Source of the DNA: Bacteroidales bacterium
Lineage (GTDB): Bacteria > Bacteroidota > Bacteroidia > Bacteroidales > UBA932
Reading direction: 5' to 3'
Length of the DNA: 13,198 nt
Assembly: GCA_017554135.1 (NCBI GenBank)
Contig: JAFZIX010000254.1
Span: forward strand, 1 to 13,198
This document shows positions 1 to 5,731 of the stretch, piece after piece. Under the pieces are notes generated by a model that searched no databases, was not told where the DNA came from, and worked only from the letters and a program-made list of their open reading frames with translations. Position 1 is the stretch's first letter; the number at the start of each line of letters is the position of its first letter. Both the position numbers and the translations under genes were made by a program.

Positions 1-398
1 GGAGTCCGATGGCGGAGTTTGTGATGAAGAAGTTGGTGAAGGAAGCGGGGAGAGAGAAGGCGTTCGACATCGACTCGATGGCGGTGAGCGGCGAGGAGTG
101 GGGCAATCCCATATATCCGCCGGCAAAGGCGAAGATGCGCGAGCATGGAATCCCCTTCGGCGAGCATCACGCCCATAAAATCACCCCCGAAGAATTCACA
201 AAGGCAGACCTTGTCATAATAATGGATGAATCCAACCGCCGGCTACTGCGCCGCATCATAGGCGAAGCGGCCGATAGCCCGAAAGTGCAACTAATGATGT
301 CCTACGCCGGGCAGCACCGGGATGTGGCCGACCCTTGGTACACCGGGGATTTCGAAACCACTTACCGCGACATCCTCGCCGGATGCACCGCCTTGCTG
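1..398 (+). repeat. Duplicated segment A (phosphatase), partner at 3868-4265
   Basis: Aligned without gaps to 3868-4265 (constant offset 3867), I count 41 differences in 398 positions, about 90% identity. Eight fall in the first 180 bases and 33 in the remaining 218. Similarity ends a few codons before the stop and the downstream DNA is unrelated. Confidence 0.9.
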
Positions 399-422
399 GA
401 ATATATTATGTCGCGCACATAA
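1..422 (+). CDS. Low-molecular-weight protein tyrosine phosphatase, copy 1 (5' partial)
   Basis: This LMW protein tyrosine phosphatase is cut by the left window edge. The sequence opens inside the codon for the P-loop arginine; the first whole codons read Ser-Pro-Met. The Met at 9 is therefore internal, not the start. Aligned to copy 2 (3828-4280), it lacks only the first 14 residues, including the catalytic C-X5-R loop, which should lie just upstream. The general-acid motif DPWYTGD is intact, so the protein may well be active. In the family, these cytosolic enzymes hydrolyse phosphotyrosine in proteins; the substrate here is unknown. Aligned residues differ from copy 2 at about ten positions, plus an unrelated tail (YIMSRT against KALS). 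The stop is TAA, and a promoter for the next unit follows within 20 nt. The family call is firm; the physiological role is not. Confidence 0.9.
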   Translation, partial: SPMAEFVMKKLVKEAGREKAFDIDSMAVSGEEWGNPIYPPAKAKMREHGIPFGEHHAHKITPEEFTKADLVIIMDESNRRLLRRIIGEAADSPKVQLMMSYAGQHRDVADPWYTGDFETTYRDILAGCTALLEYIMSRT

Positions 423-439
423 CCACCTGGCAGGGGATT

Positions 440-470
440 TTGGAAATAATAACAATAGTTATTAACTTTG
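440..470 (+). promoter_or_regulatory. Bacteroidota-type promoter for the small gene and fimbrillin-like gene
   Basis: TTG lies at 440-442 and TAACTTTG at 463-470 with a 20-nt spacer, matching the Bacteroidota vegetative consensus TTG-N19-21-TAnnTTTG. Transcription would start near 477, leaving a leader of about 80 nt before the ATG at 556. The leader holds a 7-bp hairpin (CGCCCAC at 484-490 with GTGGGCG at 500-506). This is the best match to the full two-box consensus among the + strand promoters in the window. Confidence 0.7.
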
Positions 471-555
471 CGGTTTACGCGGGCGCCCACGTCGAAATGG
501 TGGGCGGAAGGCGCTGAATTTGAGAGAAATAGAGTAAATATAAACCACTAGTGTT

Positions 556-702
556 ATGAAAAAAAACATTAAAACCCCTTATGTCCCACCATTGGTGGAC
601 AGTGTTTCGTGCGATTTAGCACACACGGTGCTAACCGGCTCCGTTTTAGTCCCAAACGCCCTTATCGAGGACGCCGTAGAAGAAGAATGGATTGTTTCTT
701 AA
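556..702 (+). CDS. Small hypothetical protein (48 aa) leading the lipoprotein operon
   Basis: ATG at 556 opens a 48-codon frame ending in TAA at 700-702. It starts MKKNIKTPYVPP and ends in an acidic tail, DAVEEEWIVS. There is no convincing signal peptide or membrane segment. It is the first open frame after the promoter at 440-470 and ends 13 nt before the lipoprotein start, so the two are probably co-transcribed and possibly translationally coupled. Short proteins with a basic MKK-type start, a central hydrophobic stretch and an acidic C-terminus often sit at the head of surface-protein operons in Bacteroidales; their function is not known to me. Support comes from position, promoter and the family-like ends; no domain is recognised. 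Confidence 0.6.
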   Translation: MKKNIKTPYVPPLVDSVSCDLAHTVLTGSVLVPNALIEDAVEEEWIVS

Positions 703-715
703 AATGCGACATGCG

Positions 716-2929
716 ATGAAAAAGATTATGATTTTCGCCGCTATTGCCGCGGCCCTTACCCTTTCTTCCTGCACCAAGGAAGAATCCAATAACAATGTTA
801 CAGGTGAACTTCGCACTGTAAACTTTACTACCGGCACCTCCAAAACCAAAACCATTTTCGGAGATAAAGTATCCAGTAATTACCCCATCCTCTGGCAGGC
901 GGGGGACAAAGTATGCCCTTCCCTCAACTTTTCAAGCCCGACGGAGGCGACTGATATCCCTATTACTCCCGTGGGCGGCGGAACAGGCGCAAGTTTTAGC
1001 GGAGAGTTTCCCGATGCAGCAACTTATCAGTTCATGTTCGTGAGCCCTGCGGCTGCCTTCAAGACTTTAAGCCAAGCTAATAATTACATTGGGGTGGAGT
1101 ATCCCTCCGGGCAGACCCCAACTGCAACATCACCCGACCCGGCCGCCCAGGTTCTGTTTGCCAATACCGGAGAACTTACCGAGATACCGAATCCTGTCAA
1201 TTTGACCTTCAAGCATCTTTCAGCTTACCTGCATCTTAATATTATCAACGTCAACCTCGGCGGTGCTACGGTTCAGTCTGTCAATATCACTAACGAAGCC
1301 AACCCCATTGCCGGCCGTTTTCGCTATTATCTGGATACCGAGACTTTTACTGCTTACTCTCCGGTCAATACCATAGCCGTCACCACCTCTTCTTTGACTG
1401 ATATCTGGTGCGGATTGGCTCCGGTCGACCTTTCCAGCGGCGAGTTGATAATCGTGGTTTCAACAGACCAGGGCACATTCACAAAGACCGTCCAGATGCC
1501 CGCAAGCGCCAAACTTACCCCTGGCAAAATAGCAAAATTCACCGTAGATATGGACGGCGTAGCGATTGTGTCCCCTGTAGTATACACGGCCGTTACTTCC
1601 ACCAGCCAACTTAATGTAGGCGACAAAGTTATCATTGCAGTTGCCGACACCAATCAGGCCTATGCGCTGGGTTCCACACAGAACACCAACAACCGTGCTG
1701 CCGCAGGTGTCACAAAGACGGCCGATGTATTGACCAACCCTACGGATGCTGTCGAGATCTTCCAACTTGAAGACGGCATAATCCCCGGCCACTATGCCTT
1801 CAGGACTACCGTAGGCACGGGGAGTGCCGACGGATATCTGTATGCAGCAAATCCAGAAGCCTCCGGGAGCAACTTATTAAAGACTAAAGGCGATGTAGAC
1901 AATAGCGCAAGCTGGGATATCTCTTTAGGGACCGTTTCTACTTGGGAGAACGCTGCAATTATATTCGCGGATATTCCTTCAACAGGAAGAGGTTTGATCC
2001 GTTTCAATTCGGAAGATAAATTATTCTCCGCTTATGGCGCGGGATCTACCCAGCAGGCTGTCAAACTTTATCGTCTTGACGGATCGGTCAGCCCCTACTT
2101 AAACGTAACACTGCCACAGGGAGACGTGGTGGTTTCCTCTGCGACAGTGCAAGTTCCTGTATATGTGTTTGGTAATGTAGATTGGACTGCTACGGTAACG
2201 GGTGATGCAGTTTTTACGAGCACGAGTTCGGCATCCGCTTCTGGCACTGGTGCCACAATTTTGAACTTGTCTTTGCCTGCAATCGCATCTGCTGAAGAAT
2301 CTTACACACTTACAGTCTCCACGTCAGAGGCGGTGGCGAAACCCTCATATGCATTTACTGTAAAGCAAATCAAGTCTCCTGCGGTCGATGATATCCTCTT
2401 CCATGAACTGTATTGGACTGGGAGCGAAAAGAGCCAAACACTTATGCAGTACCTGGCATCAGGCAGCGCGAGCACTGTCGTGTATGGCGGAGCAAAAATA
2501 GTTTATTCTCAGGATAGCAAGTCTAAGTTTTATGATTGGCCTGCTAATGCCAGTGTTTTCGTGCCGCAGGATTATTCTGGCCCGTTGTCAACCGCGGGTA
2601 TGGAGAATACTTTCCGTATTCAAGCGAATGGAGGATTTATGAAAGCGGCTGGCATACCCTGCAAGGGCGTCAAGAGTGCAACGCTGACGTATAGTCTTAA
2701 CAGAAGTGGTACGGTTTATACGGCTTCCTCTGATACCGAGGGCGTAACTGTGGGCTCCCAGACCAAAACCAGTGGCACCTCAGATTGGGGAAGGACTTAT
2801 AATAAGTATTCCTATCCATTGACTTTCGAAAATGGTCTCGACACATTCAACTTTACAATCACAGATTCTCACGCAAGCAACCACATTTATATTGCCGATG
2901 TTAAAATCGTTGTAACTGAGGTTTATTAA
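716..2929 (+). CDS. Fimbrillin-like multidomain surface lipoprotein
   Basis: A 737-residue lipoprotein. I chose the ATG at 716 because it directly begins a type II signal peptide (MKKIMIF..., lipobox LSSC, Cys19); in-frame upstream starts at 692 (TTG) and 704 would spoil it. The residues after the cysteine, C-T-K-E-E-S, fit the lipoprotein export signal C-X-K-(D/E)2 described in Capnocytophaga, predicting display on the outer face of the outer membrane. Visible regions: a fimbrillin-like beta-rich part (about 30-280, ending GKIAKFTVDMDG); a domain with GDKVII, NTNNRAA and GYLYAA motifs (about 288-455) that recurs in Bacteroidales exoproteins; a BACON-like Ig domain (about 460-555); and a C-terminal beta-sandwich-like region (about 560-737). 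Likely role: adhesion or glycan binding at the surface; this is inference. A 48-aa gene precedes it and a strong terminator follows. Confidence 0.75.
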   Translation: MKKIMIFAAIAAALTLSSCTKEESNNNVTGELRTVNFTTGTSKTKTIFGDKVSSNYPILWQAGDKVCPSLNFSSPTEATDIPITPVGGGTGASFSGEFPDAATYQFMFVSPAAAFKTLSQANNYIGVEYPSGQTPTATSPDPAAQVLFANTGELTEIPNPVNLTFKHLSAYLHLNIINVNLGGATVQSVNITNEANPIAGRFRYYLDTETFTAYSPVNTIAVTTSSLTDIWCGLAPVDLSSGELIIVVSTDQGTFTKTVQMPASAKLTPGKIAKFTVDMDGVAIVSPVVYTAVTSTSQLNVGDKVIIAVADTNQAYALGSTQNTNNRAAAGVTKTADVLTNPTDAVEIFQLEDGIIPGHYAFRTTVGTGSADGYLYAANPEASGSNLLKTKGDVDNSASWDISLGTVSTWENAAIIFADIPSTGRGLIRFNSEDKLFSAYGAGSTQQAVKLYRLDGSVSPYLNVTLPQGDVVVSSATVQVPVYVFGNVDWTATVTGDAVFTSTSSASASGTGATILNLSLPAIASAEESYTLTVSTSEAVAKPSYAFTVKQIKSPAVDDILFHELYWTGSEKSQTLMQYLASGSASTVVYGGAKIVYSQDSKSKFYDWPANASVFVPQDYSGPLSTAGMENTFRIQANGGFMKAAGIPCKGVKSATLTYSLNRSGTVYTASSDTEGVTVGSQTKTSGTSDWGRTYNKYSYPLTFENGLDTFNFTITDSHASNHIYIADVKIVVTEVY

Positions 2930-2951
2930 ACGAACATCTTATTAATGAATC

Positions 2952-2982
2952 GGGCCGGCTTTTCAATTAGCCGGCCCTTTTT
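2952..2982 (+). terminator. Intrinsic terminator after the fimbrillin-like gene
   Basis: A perfect 9-bp stem, GGGCCGGCT (2952-2960) with AGCCGGCCC (2969-2977), has an 8-nt loop and is followed by a T run (2978-2982). It lies 23 nt after the stop codon of the lipoprotein gene and separates it from the SDR fragment. Confidence 0.9.
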
Positions 2983-2984
2983 CT

Positions 2985-2992
2985 TATTTTTG
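2985..2992 (+). promoter_or_regulatory. -7 box immediately upstream of the SDR fragment
   Basis: TATTTTTG fits TAnnTTTG and ends 4 nt before the ATG at 2997, which would give a leaderless or near-leaderless transcript. I see no clear TTG at -33, because the terminator stem occupies that area. The full-length SDR at 5732 has no such box and relies on its operon. Confidence 0.4.
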
Positions 2993-2996
2993 CATT

Positions 2997-3185
2997 ATGG
3001 CAAAAGTCATTCTCATTACCGGAGCGAGCAGCGGAATTGGCCGCGAGGCCGCGGGCCTGTTGGCATCGCAGGGGCATAAAGTGTATGGTGCCGCAAGGCG
3101 CGTTGAGACGCGCCTTCGCTTCGCTCAATCCTATTTGATTTCACGGTTATATTTTAGTGATATCAACCTTCCGGTTTGCGTATAA
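2997..3185 (+). pseudogene. Truncated short-chain dehydrogenase (N-terminal fragment)
   Basis: The frame starts MAKVILITGASSGIGREAA and matches the first ~36 residues of the complete SDR at 5732-6559, including the TGASSGIG dinucleotide-binding motif, GQ/SQGHKVY and AARR. Similarity stops near 3100; the remaining ~26 codons are unrelated to the SDR fold, and the stop (3183-3185) falls in the A run bordering the terminator on the opposite strand. NNAG, the catalytic Ser and YxxxK are all missing, so no dehydrogenase activity is possible. The break coincides with a hairpin (GGCGCG...CGCGCC, 3097-3114) and a CCTTCGCTTCGCTC tract resembling the intergenic repeat at 11621-11669. It is a remnant of a duplicated SDR gene. 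A short peptide could still be made from its own promoter, but I have no evidence that it is functional. Confidence 0.8.
3135..3166. repeat. Imperfect inverted repeat next to the SDR breakpoint
   Basis: TTGATTTCAC (3135-3144) and GTGATATCAA (3157-3166) are complementary at 9 of 10 positions around a 12-nt AT-rich loop. It lies between the broken SDR and the terminator of the minus-strand unit. Its function is unknown. Confidence 0.5.
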
Positions 3186-3212
3186 AAAAGAGCCGCCCTT
3201 TCTGGCGGCTCT
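3184..3212 (-). terminator. Intrinsic terminator of the minus-strand RNA unit
   Basis: Read on the minus strand, a perfect 9-bp stem (AGAGCCGCC with GGCGGCTCT, 6-nt loop) is followed directly by six T residues (3189-3184). Orientation is clear from the T run. The only candidate transcript it can end is the structured unit starting near 3562. Confidence 0.85.
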
Positions 3213-3562
3213 CTGGAGCAACGCTCCATGCATCGGTTGCGGTGCAGTACCAGTTCTCGGAAGAACCAGTTAAAGCATTATTATCGTTTCCGATAATATG
3301 CCTTTACATGTTCTTTTTTGCCGCGGCGAACCCTCCAGTAGGAATGTACGCGCACGGGCTTGGCACTCACGCCTTGCATGAGGATGCCAATGAATACATG
3401 ACTTGCGTTAGTATACATAGCAATTAGTTAAAAGGGTGGGCAATCTGTATTGAGAGGCAACCCTGCAACCCGATGTATAATAAAAGAGCATCAAAATCTC
3501 AAAGAAATAATGATGCTCTAAATAACGCAAGCCGAATTCGACGGCCCCTTTAACTAGTTGCT
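3184..3562 (-). ncRNA. Candidate structured non-coding RNA, about 375 nt, family not recognised
   Basis: A minus-strand unit with promoter (3567-3595) and terminator (3184-3212) but no credible protein frame. In transcript order: a 16-position helix (3560-3545 with 3436-3421; 14 Watson-Crick pairs, one G-U, one C-A mismatch); inside it, a 9-bp hairpin AGAGCATCA/TGATGCTCT (3519-3511 with 3493-3485); then a TTGGCA/TGCCAA hairpin (3390-3360); an 8-bp hairpin capped by a GAAA tetraloop (3298-3279); a 9-pair hairpin with a UCCG loop (3270-3249); a 6-bp hairpin TGGAGC/GCTCCA (3228-3214); and the terminator. CATCGGGTTGC near 3475-3465 can pair with GCAACCGATG at 3240-3231, closing the 3' domain. I looked for tmRNA (no tag frame or CCA end), RNase P RNA (no GAAAGUCC-type core) and SRP RNA, and saw none. 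Function unknown. Confidence 0.65.
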
Positions 3563-3566
3563 ACCG

Positions 3567-3595
3567 CAAAGATAGCGTTTTTTGGGATAATCCAA
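3567..3595 (-). promoter_or_regulatory. Promoter of the minus-strand structured RNA
   Basis: On the minus strand TTG (3595-3593) and TATCTTTG (3574-3567) are 18 nt apart, close to the Bacteroidota consensus. The predicted start is about 3560, right at the 5' arm of the long RNA helix. No start codon with a credible frame follows. Confidence 0.7.
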
Positions 3596-3815
3596 TAAGT
3601 AAAACGCCAAAAATGATGCCTAAGCTTGAGCTACATTTCAAAAACGGTCTTTCACAGGCCGTTGCAAGTTCATAAAACTGGCGAAATCGCACTTGGAACG
3701 GCCAAAAGTGGCAGTGCAGGTGCAAATGAAGGGTGAAAATGCTCTTGGAAAGCCAGAAAGTGGCCAGGCCAGACACGGATTTGGCCGCTCTGGTGGCTGC
3801 GCTGGGGAAAATGGT

Positions 3816-3823
3816 TATCTTTG
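3816..3823 (+). promoter_or_regulatory. -7 box of phosphatase copy 2
   Basis: TATCTTTG ends 4 nt before the ATG at 3828, so the mRNA would be leaderless or nearly so. The -33 element is weak. The ~215 bases upstream (3601-3815) show no gene; the only structure seen is a small hairpin at 3643-3663. Confidence 0.55.
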
Positions 3824-3827
3824 CAGC

Positions 3828-4280
3828 ATGAAAAGGATTGTGTTTTTGTGCCATGGGAATATATGCAGGAGTCCGATGGCGGAGTTTGTGATGAAGAAGT
3901 TGGTGAAGGAGGCGGGGAGGGAGAAGGAGTTCGACATCGACTCGATGGCGGTGAGCGGAGAGGAGTGGGGCAATCCCATCTATCCGCCGGCAAAGGCGAA
4001 GATGCGGGAGCATGGAATCCCCTTCGGCGAGCATCACGCCCACAAGATTACTCCGGAGGAATTCGCGGCGGCTGACCTTATTATAATAATGGATGAATCC
4101 AACCGCCGGCTCCTGCGCCGAATCGTTGACGAAGCGGCCGACAGCCCGAAGGTGCAAATGCTGATGTCCTACACCGGCCAGCATCGCGACGTGGCCGACC
4201 CGTGGTACACCGGGGATTTCGAAACCACCTACCGCGATATCATCGCCGGATGCACAGCCCTGCTCAAAGCCCTTAGTTAG
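3828..4280 (+). CDS. Low-molecular-weight protein tyrosine phosphatase, copy 2
   Basis: A complete 150-residue LMW protein tyrosine phosphatase, the usual length for the family. The P-loop is CHGNICRS: nucleophile Cys8, then five residues, then Arg14 and Ser15. The general acid is Asp124 in DPWYTG. Such enzymes dephosphorylate phosphotyrosine through a cysteinyl-phosphate intermediate in the cytoplasm; in bacteria some oppose tyrosine kinases of polysaccharide export, but no such kinase is in this window. I placed the start at 3828 because a TATCTTTG box ends 4 nt upstream and MKRIVFLCHGN is the canonical N-terminus; the frame stays open farther upstream without homology. The lipoprotein gene follows 22 nt later behind its own -7 box. 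The 5' part is almost identical in DNA to copy 1 while the 3' part has diverged. Confidence 0.95.
   Translation: MKRIVFLCHGNICRSPMAEFVMKKLVKEAGREKEFDIDSMAVSGEEWGNPIYPPAKAKMREHGIPFGEHHAHKITPEEFAAADLIIIMDESNRRLLRRIVDEAADSPKVQMLMSYTGQHRDVADPWYTGDFETTYRDIIAGCTALLKALS
3868..4265 (+). repeat. Duplicated segment A', partner at 1-398
   Basis: Second member of the phosphatase duplication. Together with the paired SDR starts (2997-3101 and 5732-5836) it shows that the order phosphatase-...-SDR occurs twice in the same orientation. Confidence 0.9.
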
Positions 4281-4290
4281 AATTTTTCCA

Positions 4291-4298
4291 TATATTTG
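4291..4298 (+). promoter_or_regulatory. -7 box upstream of the DUF2846-like lipoprotein
   Basis: TATATTTG ends 4 nt before the ATG at 4303. No clear -33 TTG is seen, so transcription may also read through from the phosphatase gene. Confidence 0.45.
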
Positions 4299-4302
4299 TA
4301 AT

Positions 4303-5022
4303 ATGATCAAAAGAATCACAACCCTTATTATAGCAGTCGCATTCTTTTCGGCCTGCTCGCCCAAGATAACAAACAACCTGATATCCAGAACCCCTCTGCA
4401 AGACCAACAGGAAGTCGTAGTCATTGAAGAAGGGAACAATCCTCCGTTCGACGCTCAGCTGCTCGGCTCCGTCAAAGTCGGAGACACCGGATTCACTGCT
4501 ACATCCAACGGCACTTACGATAAGGTTCTCGACATTTTGAAAGACGAAGCCCGCCAGTCCGGAGGCAATGTAGTATATATCAAATCCCACAAAAGCCCCG
4601 ATGCGATCAGCAGCATCCACCGCGTAGAAGCAGACGTATATTATGTGGAGGATCTGTCTGGTTTCAAACCTACCCCTGTCGTGGTTCCAGAACATCCGGA
4701 CTACGCCGCCATATACCTCTACCGGACGAACAACAGCATGGGCGCCCTGGTTAGTTATGACGTATATGTCAACGATACAAAGGTTTACAAATGTGTTAGG
4801 TCCTCCTGCACAGAGGTGAAAATCCTGGAAGAATGCGAGGTCTGCGTCTGGGCAAAAACAGAAGCCAAATCGGAAGTCAGGTTCAGGGTAGAGCCCGGCA
4901 AGGATTATTTCATTGAATGTTCCGTTTCGATGGGAGCCTTTGTCGGTCGTCCGAATTTGAAAATGATAGATGCCACCATGGCAAGAAATGAATATAACAG
5001 TATCAAGGATCAAAAGAAATGA
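4303..5022 (+). CDS. DUF2846-like lipoprotein
   Basis: A 239-residue lipoprotein. MIKRITTLIIAVAFFSAC is a type II signal peptide with lipobox FSAC (Cys18). The following residues S-P-K-I-T do not match the C-X-K-(D/E)2 surface-export signal, so a periplasmic-facing location is more likely. Residues ~35-115 (VVVIEEG, LLGSVKVGD, GGNVVYIKSH) resemble the small stress or metal-associated lipoprotein domains seen in enterobacteria; residues ~140-225 (AAIYLYRTN, VYVNDTKVYK, VEPGKDYFIECSV, GRPNLKMID) look like DUF2846. Molecular function is unknown; DUF2846 proteins are small envelope domains without an established activity. Its stop overlaps the start of the barrel gene by the ATGA tetranucleotide (5019-5022), which argues for coupled translation and a joint envelope role. 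Confidence 0.75.
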   Translation: MIKRITTLIIAVAFFSACSPKITNNLISRTPLQDQQEVVVIEEGNNPPFDAQLLGSVKVGDTGFTATSNGTYDKVLDILKDEARQSGGNVVYIKSHKSPDAISSIHRVEADVYYVEDLSGFKPTPVVVPEHPDYAAIYLYRTNNSMGALVSYDVYVNDTKVYKCVRSSCTEVKILEECEVCVWAKTEAKSEVRFRVEPGKDYFIECSVSMGAFVGRPNLKMIDATMARNEYNSIKDQKK

Positions 5023-5729
5023 AACGATTGATAATAATCCTGGCTACCCTTGTCTCCGCAGGCAGTCTCTCGGCACAAACCATAATCACCGCCGATAATC
5101 TTGCCGACACTCCTTCCGGTCCAAGAATCAGAATAGCCGCACAAGGGGGTTGGTTTTATCGTTTTGGCAAGGTGGACGAAAGCCTCAACCAAGACACCCG
5201 GAATTTCTATAACAAGATGAAGAAGGGCCGCGAGTATGGCGCAGATGCAACATTCTACCTTAACAGCGGCTATGGCATAGGCGTAAAGTACTCGAAGGGA
5301 TCGGCATCCAACAGTATTTACGGCACCGTCACATACAACGATGGCACGCAGGAGACGGGCACCATTTCAGACAACATCGACCTTACTTTTATCGGAGTAT
5401 ATGCCTCGGCATCTACCGCCAGGCTGGGCAGCAAGCATATCTTCTTTCTTAATTATGGCGTAGGATATCTCGGCTACTACGAGAAGTCCCTGATGCTGGA
5501 CGAAGCGATAATGACCGGCAGCACGCTGGCGACTTACGGTGGGCTGGGCTACGATTATCTGCTTAGCGACCACCTTGCCATCGGCGCTGAAATCACATTG
5601 CTCACGGGCACTCTCCGTGCATTCACCCAGACGAGCGATGGCCAGACGCAAACGTATGCCCTGAATTCGGACGAAGCATTAAACGTTTCCCACATCTCTG
5701 CCGACATAGGCATCCGCCTCTATTTCTAA
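5019..5729 (+). CDS. Outer-membrane beta-barrel protein
   Basis: A 236-residue protein with a type I signal peptide (MKRLIIILATLVSAGSLSA, cleavage before QT). The mature part alternates short amphipathic strands (ADATFYLNSGYGIGVKYS, LTFIGVYASAS, IFFLNYGVGYLGYY, LAIGAEITLLTG) and ends ISADIGIRLYF, with a terminal Phe as expected for barrel assembly by BAM. This fits a small barrel of about eight to ten strands of the general outer-membrane-protein type; I cannot assign a substrate. The start overlaps the stop of the preceding lipoprotein by 4 nt, and the SDR gene begins 2 nt after its stop, so the three genes are one operon. Channel, structural and receptor roles all remain possible. Confidence 0.8.
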   Translation: MKRLIIILATLVSAGSLSAQTIITADNLADTPSGPRIRIAAQGGWFYRFGKVDESLNQDTRNFYNKMKKGREYGADATFYLNSGYGIGVKYSKGSASNSIYGTVTYNDGTQETGTISDNIDLTFIGVYASASTARLGSKHIFFLNYGVGYLGYYEKSLMLDEAIMTGSTLATYGGLGYDYLLSDHLAIGAEITLLTGTLRAFTQTSDGQTQTYALNSDEALNVSHISADIGIRLYF

Positions 5730-5731
5730 TC

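Noticed and set aside
9..422. Phosphatase copy 1 starting at the ATG at position 9
   Set aside because: Copy 2 shows that this Met is residue 17 of the protein; starting there would delete the catalytic loop.
3176..3427. An 83-codon plus-strand frame over the structured RNA
   Set aside because: It begins in the terminator region, has no promoter or homology, and the strand signals (T run, promoter) point the other way.
3421..3560. A MITE-like element bounded by 16-bp inverted repeats
   Set aside because: The repeat arms have no flanking target duplication, and they are better explained as one helix of the minus-strand RNA whose promoter and terminator lie outside them.
3184..3562. tmRNA or RNase P RNA as the identity of the minus-strand RNA
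   Set aside because: The tRNA-like ends, CCA and tag reading frame of tmRNA and the conserved GAAAGUCC and ACAGAAA segments of RNase P RNA are not present.
3643..3663. Hairpin AACGGTCT-TTCAC-AGGCCGTT as a minus-strand terminator
   Set aside because: It has a G-U pair and only a weak T run, and no minus-strand transcript is expected to arrive from the phosphatase side.
3716..3736. GGTGCAAAT resembling the core of a cobalamin riboswitch upstream of phosphatase copy 2
   Set aside because: The other conserved riboswitch boxes and helices are absent, and the downstream gene has no link to cobalamin.
3561..4439. A 292-codon minus-strand frame across phosphatase copy 2
   Set aside because: The plus strand carries a complete phosphatase and the start of a lipoprotein; the minus frame is low-complexity and lacks motifs.
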